Below, piece by piece: positions 21,629-32,800 of a DNA stretch of 64,000 nt. A program made the translations under genes and the position numbers. The notes beneath the pieces were generated by a model. It had not been told where the DNA came from. It did no database searches and was given only the letters and a program-made list of their open reading frames with translations. The stretch comes from Dendrophyllia cribrosa (Eukaryota; Cnidaria; Anthozoa; Scleractinia; Dendrophylliidae). Position 1 is the first letter of the stretch. Every line of letters starts with the position of its first letter. Where the stretch lies: NCBI GenBank assembly GCA_024195265.1, contig JAJLRJ010000003.1:55297284-55361283 (forward strand), given 5' to 3'.

Positions 21629-21636
21629 TTTCACGT

Positions 21637-22081
21637 CTTCCCCCCCCCCCTTCCCCGCGAGGGGGGGAGGCGTACTGCCTTTAATGGGCTATACGGAGAG
21701 GCTCCGCCGAAAGGGGTACCTTTTTTAGGCTAGAGGTATATAAAAGGTAGGGCTTTCATGAGTTGATGTATACTTAGGGTAGGAAAAACTGTCATTTATG
21801 TATATAAAAATGGCCTTTCAAAATATTTCAAAGAGACTCTAGTGGTAGTGCTAGTGATAACGCTTGCTGTTTTTCCGTGGCTATCGTTCCATAAGTTTAT
21901 TTCAAAGGTATAGTAAAGAGATGCAGTGTTTCTTCTGTAGGTGTGTGAAAAGGATACCATTTCTATGGAAGGTATATGAAAGGGTTCCCTTTTCTTTCAA
22001 AAACGGTATTTAAAACGTTAAGGGTTTGGACCTCGAGGCAGAGCATCCCCGTACAAAACTTTGATGAATACCCCCCCGGGG
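21637..22081. mobile_element. hAT-like MITE with 8-bp TSD and C/G-rich ends
   Basis: Flanked by TTTCACGT at 21629-21636 and 22082-22089. The left end is C-rich then G-rich; the right end is a short C run followed by GGGG. The interior (GGTACCTTTTTTAGGC, GGTATATAAAAGG) reads like a widespread cnidarian repeat. Open frames overlapping it are not conserved coding sequence. Confidence 0.72.
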
Positions 22082-22373
22082 TTTCACGTGGACATAAGAT
22101 GTCGCTAGTGAAAACCAACGAATCGATGGACAGAGAGTTCAGATTAAGACATGCGGTTACAAGGCCAAGAAAGGATTTGCTTTTTTGTGTAAATTTCGAT
22201 TTGGTGTCCTCTGAGTTAATTTTAAAAGGTAAACTGAGGAACACGTCGTACCACAGAACATGCACAAGAACTTGCCTTTTGCCCTTTGTAGAAGAAGACT
22301 TTGTAGTATGGCTGGCGATCTTGCGTCTGAAAAAGTGAAGCAATCAGTCTTCTTTAACCTGATGCCGGGGAAG

Positions 22374-22421
22374 ACAAAATTTCAAGTCAATCCCACTACA
22401 AAATTTCAAGTCAATCCCACT
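22374..22421 (+). repeat. 24-bp tandem duplication
   Basis: Two consecutive copies of a unit beginning ACAAAATTTCAAGTCAATCC. Confidence 0.9.
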
Positions 22422-23009
22422 GCCCAAGAATGCTTCTAACCTCGACCTGACAGTGAATTAAATTAAACTGTCGACGTGTCTTTTTCTAACCCGCAGCTTG
22501 GTTTCATCAAAAAGCAATTAAATTGACAAGCTAACACAGCACATTGAAGCAAGTAAAGCAAATATTTAGCTTGTCAAGGCATAGAAAGAAATTAAAAACT
22601 AATTGAAAGTAGTGTTTTACCTTTTTGAATAGTGCCAATCTCCTTTTGTGAAACCAGCTATTCTCATGTGCGAACAGAGCCCAGTATTACTAAATAAATG
22701 TTATCATTGTTGACGCTTTTGGTGGATTGCAAGTGGCTGTTAAATTAATTTTAAGAAGCACTTTGTAATTAGATACTGTCACCAAGCTATAATTAATTCA
22801 TTTAGATTGAACAAAACGTTCTTTGTCCGTCTCTTGTTTTACAGCCTCCGGCTATTAAGCTGCCGTTCCTCAATGTCGAAAAGAAACTGGAAGAATGCCG
22901 CATTATCTCAATTGCTTACACGCTAAGTAACTGAAGAACAGATTATCATATCAGTTGATTTCCTGAATTCTCAACATCTCTTTACTGATTTTTTAAAAGC
23001 GACATTGTA
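22422..23009. other. Gene-less stretch
   Basis: No coding or repeat structure was recognised, apart from its AT-richness. Confidence 0.45.
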
Positions 23010-23018
23010 CATTCAGTG

Positions 23019-24316
23019 CAACCTCGTTCCCAGGGTCTCTCTTCTTCCCTCCCCTGGAGCGAGAGAGAGAGAGACCCTGGCTCAGGCTGGTCACGTGTCT
23101 CGTGGACAATTATAATCCTAAGGAGGGGTAGACAGTATTTGTAACGTTGCCTTGTTTTCTGTACAGTGGCAAGGCTCGTGCTGTGCGCGACGGTTTTTGT
23201 TTCAGCTGTGGCTGTGAAATAAATTATGTTCCATGTTCCATAACCTCTTGTTGAAAATAGGAATCTGCATTGCAAGATATATATAAAAGACGTAAAAAAT
23301 TCTCTGTGATTGAATATAGCAAGACCCGGAATAAAACAGATAAAACATCCCAGGCTTTTATATCGTCAACCGAATACGGGGATGTTAGAAATCTCTTTGG
23401 CCGTGAAAAGTGCTTCAATTTTGCTGTTTATGTTATGCCTGCCGTTTATAACTCAATAAATAGAAGGACAAAAGATCCTGACAACTTATAATTTTCGAAC
23501 TGAACAATATGAACAAAATCCTAAATTGAAATAACGAAGGTTCAGTTAAACGATTCAAACGAAAGCGAATAAACAATACGCAAGGATAAAATTGTTGCTC
23601 AAAAATTCACAAGTATATAAATGAACAATGTATAGACATCCAAACGACTGGAACTGGTGAACATAGTAACTAAACAACATGCCTCACACACGAAGAATAA
23701 AAGCTTTCATTGTCTTCTCTCGATCGTTTCCTGTTATAAAAGTGTACTGTTGATCAGCGTGCAAACATTTGGTCCGTGGCGGAAGCTTCTTTCTTGCTTT
23801 GCCATCGCCAGAGAACAGACGGCAGCACTTTAATGTGCCTTTCGAATGAAGCTTAAAGATCGCCTGTTAAGCAGTATGTAGCCATAATTCATCTCAGTCC
23901 GGAACAATGCCATAAATCAAGAGCGCGAGCTTTGCGGCGTCAAGTAATAAAATTGGATTGCATTCTGCAGCAAGTTCAAAATTAGCTTTACTGCGGTAAA
24001 TCTTCAAGCGCCGTGACAATTCCTCTGATCCTAAAGCAACTTACACTTTCAGAACCAGACCATGTGGATATGTTTTCGAAGTCTGAGGATGACGGTCACA
24101 CCGCCGCTTCACATTTTTCGCGAGCCGCCGAACGCTTTTGCATTTGTTTCGCAATGCCCAACTAGAGCAGACAAATTTCACACTTTGCCGCCCCTCCCCC
24201 GTGTCCTTTAATTGGAATCTCCCAGATTCTGGGAGACACGTGACCAGCCTGAGCCAGGGTCTCTCTCTCTCTCGCTCCAGGGGGCGGGAAGAAGAGAAAC
24301 CCTGGGAACGAGGTTG
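23019..24316. mobile_element. MULE-like non-autonomous transposon with 9-bp TSD
   Basis: CATTCAGTG flanks it at 23010-23018 and 24317-24325. The TIRs are about 90 bp, beginning CAACCTCGTTCCCAGGGT and including GGAGCGAGAGAGAGAGAGAC and GGCTGGTCACGTGTCTC. The 1.1-kb interior has no recognisable transposase. A 9-10-bp duplication is typical of Mutator-like transposons. Confidence 0.85.
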
Positions 24317-24422
24317 CATTCAGTGAACCTTGAAATAGAACTGTAGAAGCAGAGACAGCCGGATACAACGTAGATTCTCGACCAATTTCCTTCAGCGGTA
24401 GTTAATGACGAAAATTTACATT

Positions 24423-26039
24423 AGTATACTACGGTGGCCCAAAAGTGTCACGGCAATTTCAATTTGCTCACGACAGTTTCAATTTGCTCACGGCAATTTC
24501 AACTTCGCTCACGGCAATTTCAATTTGCTCACGGCAACTTCAACTTCACTCACGGCAGTTTCAATTTGCTTACGGCAACTTCAATTTGCTCACGGCAACT
24601 TCAATTTGCTCACGGCAATTTCAACTTCGCTCACGGCAGTTTTTAATTTGCTCACGGCAATTTCAACTTTGCTCACGGCACCCCAAGTGCATCGTGAGTT
24701 CATTTTTCAGCACATTGTTCGTGGAAGCACCACAACTTCCACAAAACATCTCACAGCTTCTTGACCATCCACAAACCTTGTTCTCGCTGGTTCAAAACCT
24801 TGTGTAAGATTAGCACAAATACTTATAAGCACTTTGGCACTCAGAAATATGGCAGAGGATATAATCACTGAGAAATGCTCACTGATCTATATAGCATCCA
24901 TTCCGAACTTAAGAAGGAATGTGCAGGAAACGTAAGCGCTCACATTTAGAAATATCCTCAATTCAGCCAAGAGAAGAAAGTGCTAAAATTTTCAAATAAT
25001 GTCTTCCAAAGAAACACACGCTTAGCTTCAGAAGCGGAAAGGATCGAAATTTCTATCGACAAAAGTGGCATGCTCCAGTGTTAAAACCTAGCCGGCTTAG
25101 AAAATTTCGCTTTGTAATTTGTTATTACCACAGACAAACCCAATATTTTGTAGGTTTTTTACTGATTCGCTTGAGAAAGAGCAATGAAAATTTCTGGACT
25201 TCATTCGAAACAGATCAACTACGGCAGCTAGAACTCTTCGCGTACGTGACCTAGGCTTGACCTTGAGATCGCTTGCGTTTGTTATTATAAATTCCGTTAG
25301 AGCGTTGAAAGCACATTACTTTCGTAGAAGAGAGAAAAATAAGACAACTTTTGGGTTGATTCCACAGCAATCAGCACCGAAGAAGCATGCTCAACTGATT
25401 ATTATATGTGTGGAGAACTTAGGCGACTGTGTGACCCTTGCGTGACTTAAAGAACTTTGAGCGGATCTGTCAAGATCTGTCAACTGATAGCTGTTTAGTT
25501 TATTTTGTAATCATGTGTAATTTTAGACTTAGAAAACCCTAGCGTGGAAAGAAAGGGTTGTTGTGTAACCACTTGGATTGTGACAGTTCTCATGCGTCTG
25601 TTTTGTCAAGATCTTTAAGCTATTCACGACAGCTGAATGCAACTTCTAGACATTGAGATACTGACTGACATGTCCTGAGGCGTATGATTACAGAATTGGG
25701 GAAATAACCAAAATGAAATCAAGACAAATCTACTATTTATATTTGGGAAAAATCGGAGACCTTTCGGAGTACACTGAACGGCAGAATTGAAGGATTTTGC
25801 TTGATTCCACGGCGATAGCGTGAATTTGTTTGATGTCGGCCCGCCTGCGTGACATATCTCGCGACATAGCCCCTTGAGCGAAGTTGAAATTGCCGTGAGC
25901 AAATTGAAGTTGCCGTGAGCAAATTGAAACTGCCGTGAGTGAAGTTGAAGTTGCCGTGAGCAATTGCCGTGAGCAAATTGAAACTGTCGTGAGCACATTG
26001 AAATTGCCGTGACACTTTTGGGCCACCGTAGTATACTGT
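24423..26039. mobile_element. Inverted-repeat element whose TIRs are tandem arrays
   Basis: The ends TACTACGGTGGCCCAAAAGT and ACTTTTGGGCCACCGTAGTA are perfect inverted repeats within TA-rich flanks. Each is followed inward by a tandem array of 20-21-bp units (CACGGCAATTTCAATTTGCT type): about 11 units on the left (24449-24683) and about 6-7 on the right (25873-26012), in opposite orientation. The 1.2-kb centre has no convincing gene. At 25843-25875 a fragment of another family's end (CTCGCGACATAGCCCC) abuts the right array. Confidence 0.8.
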
Positions 26040-26394
26040 GTTGTAGAGTCACAATTTTTGCGCATTAACGGAAATACGTAAGACAAATAATGTTTCTTAT
26101 CCCTAGGAAAATCCGACGTCCGCCAGTGGTCAGCTATTGTTGTAGTTTTTTTCTCGAATCTGACTGCAAGCTTACCACCCTGTATCTTTTGAGTGGCATT
26201 AAAATGTACTGGTGTTAACAAGGTAAGGTCAAATTAAAATTCAAGCCCTTTTTACATCAACATGCCGCAAAAATTGAACCATGCCGAATCAAAAAGAAAC
26301 ATTACTTACTTTCATGATCACGTATGTCTCCTTTATATGCATACAATGGCGGTTGTACAAACGCGCTAAACGTATAAATGTTAGAAAACTGAGA

Positions 26395-26690
26395 GCCGGG
26401 GTGGGTACTCAGGTATGGTTTGGGTGGGTACTCAGGTATGGTTCGGGTGGGTATGTGACGCCCGGGTCTCCAAATTTGGACCCCGTTTAAGAAAGAATGT
26501 GCTCTTAAAATGATACCCCGTTCTAGAAATAGGTCAATTTTTAATACCCCACTCTAATTTCAAATGGCTGCTGATAATTTCAGCCGAAGCTTTCGTGCGT
26601 TCGAAATATTATACCCCGTTCTCGGAAACATCTCTAAGAGTCCTCTAACGGATACCCCTTTGGGCGGAACATTATACCTGTATGGGTAGC
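26395..26690 (+). repeat. Dispersed repeat (GGGTGGGTACTCAGG / ATACCCCGTTCT type)
   Basis: GGGTGGGTACTCAGGTATGG occurs twice in tandem, followed by several 'ATACCCC' blocks. It resembles the interior of the hAT-like MITEs elsewhere in the window. The boundaries are not defined. Confidence 0.5.
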
Positions 26691-27465
26691 ATCATCTAGA
26701 AATGAACTTGGAAGATTACCTTTGAAACTGCAAATTTTACTAAATATTCCTAAATTTTGGATTCACCTGCTGGAAAATCAACCTAATGACAGCATTGTTA
26801 AACTCTCCTTAATCATCTCTAATAACGTGGCTCAATAAAATAAAACAGGTTTAATTAATAGAATTAATTCTTTCTGTACAAACTTCAATATTGACAAGAC
26901 TGCAATAAACTTAGTGAGCAACCCGTCATTTTTCTTGTCAAAAGCAAAAAAGAATATTTTTGCGAGTCTAAAAAATCACCAACTCGATCTAATTAATGCA
27001 AATAAAAAACTTAAATTTTATTCGGTCTTTAAAAATGAAACGAAATACTCCGATTTTTTTAACTACTATCAAAAACCCTGAACATGGACAAATTACTTCT
27101 AAATTTAGGATAGGGAATCACACCTTAAGAATTGAAAATGGACGATTTACAATCCCTAAAACTCCTGAACACCTTAGAATTTGCACCCACTGTACACTTA
27201 ATTCAGTTGAAGATAAAATGCACTTTTTATTTCACTGTATGTTGTATATCATGATGAACCACGAAATACCCTTCTTGACAAAATTATTAAACAAAATAGA
27301 GTATTTAAAAAATTGGATTATCACGAGATTTGTTTCATTTCTTTATAACAATACTGATCCACATATTAGCAGGTTGACTGCTGCTTTTGTCAAAAAAAAA
27401 ATTGGATTATCATGAGAAGGTTTTATTTCTTTTCAGCAACAATACTCGGATCCACATATTGGCTG

Positions 27466-28440
27466 CGGTCACATCTAGGCTACTAACTATAGTTAAGACG
27501 GGGATAACTATAGTTAGCTATTTCGGTAATGTGACCTCTTCTCTGTTCGCTCTAACTGTAGTTAGAAAATTTACGCCTCGCTGATCCAAAACAATACAGA
27601 CTAACTATAGTTATACCCAAACAGGGTTCATGGGTTAGTCTTAAGCCTGCCGCACACTTGAGGAAAGTGCTGAGCAAAATTCCTCGCGAGGCAGTTAGCT
27701 CAGCTGTTTCCGCAAGTGTGCGCTGGATTTTTGGTGAGTTTTTCGCCTCGCGAGGTCGTGAGGCAAATATCTGTCGTGTTTGATATTTTTTGCCTCACGA
27801 GACAAATTCCTCATCGTGTGCGGGCGTCGCGAGAATCGGGCTGAGCCAAATTAAAGGGGCTATGTCGCGAGGATGGCGGGTGAGGACTGGGTACTAACAA
27901 CTTGAAAAACGTCCGGTGGCTTTTTATCAAGTTGGCGGCCATTACTGTCGAATTCGCTGCAATCCGTTCCATCCCGTCGTGTTGCGTGGAAGGATAGATC
28001 TCAAGTTTACAAATTAGTTAGAGTATTTACTTGGCTAGATTTTTGTAAAATTATTTCTGCGATTTGTTAGTCGTACCTTCGAAAGATTCGATGTCTTCCT
28101 GTAGTGGTGGAAGTTGGGGAGGAATTTAAAAGCGAAATCGATCGTGTGTTTGTTTACCTCGCGTGGTTCGACACGAGTGCAAGCGCGATAAAACTTGCCG
28201 CGATCCGGGAGGGAACAATAGAAATTTGACATGTGTGACGTCAGGTGACGTCACATGACAGAAACCCATTGCGCAGACTCACCTTGCGACATAGCCCCTT
28301 TAATCGATTAGCCAAAAAAATTGCATGGCGAGCTCACGTGATCCATAGGCTAATTAGAACTACTGAAGTAACTGTAGTTAACTGCGTGGTGTGACCGCAA
28401 AGTCGACCGAAAGCACTAACTACAGTTAGGTATGACGTCA
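27466..28440. mobile_element. Composite insertion with TAACTATAGTTA motifs
   Basis: GCGGTCACA at 27466 and TGTGACCGC at 28391-28399 are inverted, and both ends carry ACTAACTATAGTTA-like palindromes. Two further elements are nested inside: a MITE with GCCGCACAC / GTGTGCGGGC ends (about 27648-27826) and the TTAA-flanked element at 27851-28303. Confidence 0.6.
27851..28303. mobile_element. TTAA-flanked MITE
   Basis: TTAA at both ends with TIRs TTAAAGGGGCTATGTCGCGA and TTGCGACATAGCCCCTTTAA. It is non-coding. A solo fragment of the same end occurs at 25843-25875. Confidence 0.85.
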
Positions 28441-28510
28441 CGTATAGCAGGTTGACTGCTGCTTTTGTCACTCAAGCAATAAAAACAAGAGCGAAACATA
28501 GTCAGTAGTA

Positions 28511-28912
28511 CAAGAATTTGGTTCTATCGACTGAGTCGATAATGTAAATTAGCCACCGTAAAAAGATTCGAGAAAGCTGACGTTTCGAGCGTTAGCCCTT
28601 CGTCGGAGCGAATCAAGGGATTGTGGGTAGTGTGTGGTTTAATATAGTAGGTGAAGCTACGCTAATGGTGGAAATTTGGTGACGTGAAAAGCAAATGTAA
28701 ATTAGTTGAATGAAAAGCGTTCGTTGATTCCGTGGGGTTTGAGAGTGCCGATTTGAAAGATGATTTTTTGTTCTAAGTTTTTACGGCCTTCTGTGTTACC
28801 CTGGTGTAGGGAAAGGCTAATTTACCTTATTAGGTAAATTAGATAGAACCAAAGTCTTGTGCTTCACCCCCACCGACGCAGCACCACAGTTTCTCTAGAA
28901 ACTAATCCCGTT
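28511..28912 (-). mobile_element. Penelope-type non-autonomous insertion with 14-bp TSD
   Basis: CATAGTCAGTAGTA flanks it at 28497-28510 and 28913-28926. It contains a hammerhead-like block (plus strand 28575-28609, read on the minus strand as CGACGA, a 4-bp stem, CGAAACGTC). Its 3' portion (CACCGACGCAGCACCACAGT, TTTCTCTAGAAACTAA) recurs in reverse at about 45140-45180. No protein is encoded. Confidence 0.75.
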
Positions 28913-29060
28913 CATAGTCAGTAGTACTCGTCATTGTTTTACAAATACATGAATTTACATTTTATTCTGGATTTCATTATTTTTAATTTTCTTATTGTAA
29001 TTAGTTCGGTAATACCATGTATAGAAATGGGAATACCGAAATAAAGTTGTTGTTGTTGTT

Positions 29061-29649
29061 TTTGTATTTTGGGGGAGTAATCCCCGGAGGTTTAGGATAT
29101 TTTTTTATGTCACGTAGATTGCCTCATTTACAACTGTAAACGGGTTCCTTTTTGCCTTGTTTTGAAGTACGGGTTGATCGGTATATGTAAAAAAGACAAC
29201 GTGTTTCATTCTTTTCTTGTCCCGTACAGTATACACTGAGTAGGGGCCATGCAAACAAAATTCCTCGCAGAACGAGGGTTCGAGGTTAGCAGGGTAGCTA
29301 AAGGAAGATATCGAACACGGACAAGATCACCCAGCCACCTCCTCAGAAATCTAGTGGTTCGCCTTCGCCTCCAAGCCGAGAGTTTCAACATAATTACTGA
29401 TCATGGTGATTTTCAAATCGCTGAGATTAAAATCTCATTACAGATGATAGGCCAAGAAGGAGATAATACGGGACGAATTTCGTTGGAGCAAACTTTCTCT
29501 CGAACCAAATTCGTCTGTCCAATCTTTCTCCCGACGTGATTTTATGTCCCTGGGTCTCCGAGGCCAGGATGTGCGGATTGCACGCGAAATGAAAGAAAAG
29601 AAAAGAAAACCGAGAAGAAAGGACGAAAAGGGAATGAAAGCTTAACGCG
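29061..29649. other. 5' flank of the FAM227 gene
   Basis: A 96-codon frame at 29249-29539 has no visible domain and is not called as a gene. Purine-rich AAAGAAAAGAAAAG precedes the X-box. Confidence 0.5.
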
Positions 29650-29662
29650 GTTGCTAGGTAAC
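29650..29662 (+). promoter_or_regulatory. X-box (RFX-factor site) upstream of FAM227
   Basis: GTTGCT-A-GGTAAC fits the RYYNYY-N(1-3)-RRNRAC X-box consensus exactly. It lies about 180 bp upstream of the start codon, within the window typical of ciliary genes controlled by RFX factors. FAM227 genes are mostly known from sperm and ciliated tissue, so the site makes functional sense. Function here is inferred. Confidence 0.6.
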
Positions 29663-29841
29663 CCACTTTGTTATAAGAAGGACAGGTTGCCCAGCTCTGG
29701 CAATATGGCGGCAAAATATGTCGACGTGTTGTCGAATTGAGGTGTACAAAACTGAAATTAGCTGCGAGGTTTTATTCAATAAGAAAGCTGACAACCGCGC
29801 AATGAGTTAATCCAAAACTCATTGTTAACAATAGTGGCTAC

Positions 29842-32800
29842 ATGGATCCTCGAGTCCAAGCTATCCTTGCGCAATTTCAGGAGGAAGAGAGAAAAGAAAA
29901 ATTAAAACTCAAGCCGAAATCTCCCGAGCCACCGAAAAGCTTTGAACAGTGGCTAGAAAGAAGACCGACAGGATTACAACAGTGGCCTGATGCAGTGGGA
30001 CTCGAAAAGGAGTTTAACATTTCAGTTGCTTCCGTAGGATTAGGAAGTTTAGAGGATATTATCGACGATCTTGGACGTCATGCACGTATCCTTCTTTTTA
30101 ATTGTGAAATTTTAATTTTAATTGTAAAAGCTTAATTCAGTTATGACGAATTCTTGACGAATTCGTAATAACTCAGGGTTAGCTTCAAATGAAAGCTAAT
30201 CCTGAGAGTTATTTTGTCTGCAACTGTCACGGCAACTAGTGTTGGTATGTGATCGATATGTGACACGCCACCATGTTTCGTGCAACAGTCCTGTTAATTT
30301 CTAGACAAATATAATAGCCGTTCTAAGTCAGTTGCACAAAGGTTTGACTGCTGATGTATGAGTATGCAGTCAAATCTTCCTTGGCACTGCAGGGCCTCGA
30401 CATTTTAACTTGTACTTCATGTAACTGTTAGCATCTTAATCCGAGAGTTCTATTTATCTACATATGTTCAACTGTTGTCTAGCTGTATATAAATAAGTAC
30501 ACAATTCATATACATTGAAATACAGTCACTGAAACTTCTCTGTGAAGGTGACCCTGGGACAGTATTTTCTGGCTGTTGCAGAGAGGATGGTATACCTGCC
30601 AAGTCTCACGTCTTAGGCGTGAGTCTCACGCCTGCGAGTCCAAAACTCAGATCTCACACCTACTCACGCCTATGGAGCAATTTCTCACACCTGATTTACA
30701 GATTTGAGCTATCAGCACTAACTGATTGCATGATCCAATTAAAAATATAGTTTACGTTCATGAAAATATGGCGCTTTTCTGTAGTTTTTTTTCGTTCTGA
30801 ACATTACAATTACAGCTGGATGTTATTAAACGGAGGTCGCTGAGGTCCATGGAAATTTCCGAATTCTTTGGAACATCTTTGGACAACTTTGGGCATCTTC
30901 GAATAGATCGGGCTCTCTTCGGATTTGATCGAGTCGCCTTCGGAAATCCTGACGCTCCCACGAAAAAATTCTCACGCCTACCTCACTTGGAAAAAGTTGG
31001 CAGGTATAGGATGGTATAATGGGGAGGTACATTCATCAAGAGAATTTGAGTGAAAGTCAGGAAAACAACAAAAAATGGCTGTTGTGGAGAGGTAGCCACT
31101 AGGAGAGGTTTGACTGTACATGTGAGTGTAGCCACCAAACAGGCTCACATTTGGGTCTGATGCGTGAGCAGCAGAGCCGCGACAATAAGCTGGCGAGCCT
31201 GTCCTGCCCCTCTCCCAATGCTCTTGCTTTCGTGTCTTTGCTGCTCATGTGTGAGACCCCAAATTTAAAGGGGCACTGTCCCGGCTGATACTGATATAAT
31301 TTTTTCATGATTATGACCAGGAGCTTGCTTTAAGCTTACTTTATTATCTTGAAATACATGTAGGAAGAAAAAATCACCAAGAGCAAAGAAATATTAACTA
31401 CATGTAAAGAGACAAAATAGGGACTAAAAAAGACAAATTTCCACAAGAATGGCAAGTTTGATTTCTTGACCACCTGTCATGAAATCAAATTTGATGAAAT
31501 GTAATCCTCTTCCATCCTTGCAATCCTTTAATTTATCTCCAAACTGCTGCTCCTGTTTTGCTCTTATAGAATCTTTAATCCAATTAAATCATATATTTGG
31601 TGAAAGTCAAGCCAAATTTTGTTATTTTGGCAGACAATATCCCTTTACACCTGCTCGGAAGCTAATGTGAAATGCGCTACATTAATTTGTATCTCTCCAC
31701 CTTTCCTTAATTAAAATTGACAGCCTTGGAAATAGGCTTGATTGATGAAGTAAATGATGACATACAGGAATTAGAGAAAAAGCTTCATGTTTACTCAAGC
31801 CAGGTTTTAACTGATAAAGAAAGACCACAGACTACTGAACAAACTCTCAGGCCAGAAAATATAAAAGGTGAAATGTTTTCTACATAATATTTATTTACCC
31901 AACTAATGTATATTTGTTTCAAGAGTATTATTTCACACTTATATATTTATAGATTTCATGCCACAATATTTTCTTGATTTTGTAGCATTAAAGTTGAATG
32001 TTTTTCTTTGAAATACAGTATGATACAGTACATGTACTTACAATGTAATTACTTAAAAATCTCCATGACCAATAGAAATAAACCAATGGGCATTAAATAG
32101 AAAGGGGCAGGACTGTACATCCATACATACATACTTTTTATTACCTTTCCCCAAGGGGGCTTTTCAAAGATAATAATTTTACAACTAACAATAAGAATAA
32201 TCGCAAAATTAATATAAACTAAGTACATTATAATCGTAAATAACAGTCGTATTTACAAAAGATAAATGGAATTACTTAAGTTAAGATACTAAAAATTCTT
32301 TAAGAAGCTTGCGCTTTGAAACTTTCTTAAAAATGGAGATAGATTTACTAAATTTTAAAACAGGGTCCAAACAGTTCCAAATATATATTAACAGTACAAT
32401 AATGAAATGTTCTCTGGCCAGAAGCATGCAGTTCTAAATAAATGAATATTTAATTGTCAGGAAATTCTAGTTGTACGTTCACTAATATTTTCATGCTTAA
32501 TGAATTTAGAGATCAAGTAGTTGGGGGCACAGCCTGTCATATACTTAAAGGCCAGGATGGCACTCGGTAATAGAGCTGGCTTGATACTGGCAGCTAATTT
32601 AACATTTTTTATGCGGGAGTGACATGGTCATATTTTCTTGGCCACTTACAATTCTACAGGCAAAGTTTTGTACAGATTGCAGTTGCAGACTGTCATTAAT
32701 CCAACTGAAAAAGCAGGCTCCACAATAATTATAAAGAAAGTAGCCAGTCATAAAACCATGCTTGCATGGTATCGTTTAGTCATTTTCAAAGTTTGATTAG

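Larger units (their letters stand above)
26690..29060 (+). mobile_element. LINE 3' end, disrupted by later insertions
   Basis: The translation of 26690-27060 (for example WIHLLENQPNDSIVKLSLII, SNPSFFLSKAKKNIFASLK) and, after a frameshift, 26996-27415 (SKFRIGNHTLRIENGRFTIP, ICTHCTLNSVEDKMHFLFHC) is the zinc-finger-like C-terminus of a cnidarian LINE ORF2. A segment of about 90 bp near 27305-27392 is tandemly repeated at 27398 onward. The second copy is split by about 1 kb of other elements and resumes at 28445. A further insert sits at 28511-28912. The 3' end with a GTT tail is at about 29045-29060. Confidence 0.75.

Noticed and set aside
21963..22343. Overlapping ORFs of 120 and 126 codons on opposite strands
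   Set aside because: They span the edge of a MITE, show no domain, and no splice context was found.
24449..24683. Regular 20-21-bp repeats resembling a CRISPR array
   Set aside because: Units are contiguous with no unique spacers, the genome is eukaryotic, and the array is part of a terminal inverted repeat.
29249..29539. 96-codon ORF upstream of FAM227
   Set aside because: No recognisable family, and the overlapping minus-strand frames are equally long. It may be a decayed repeat.
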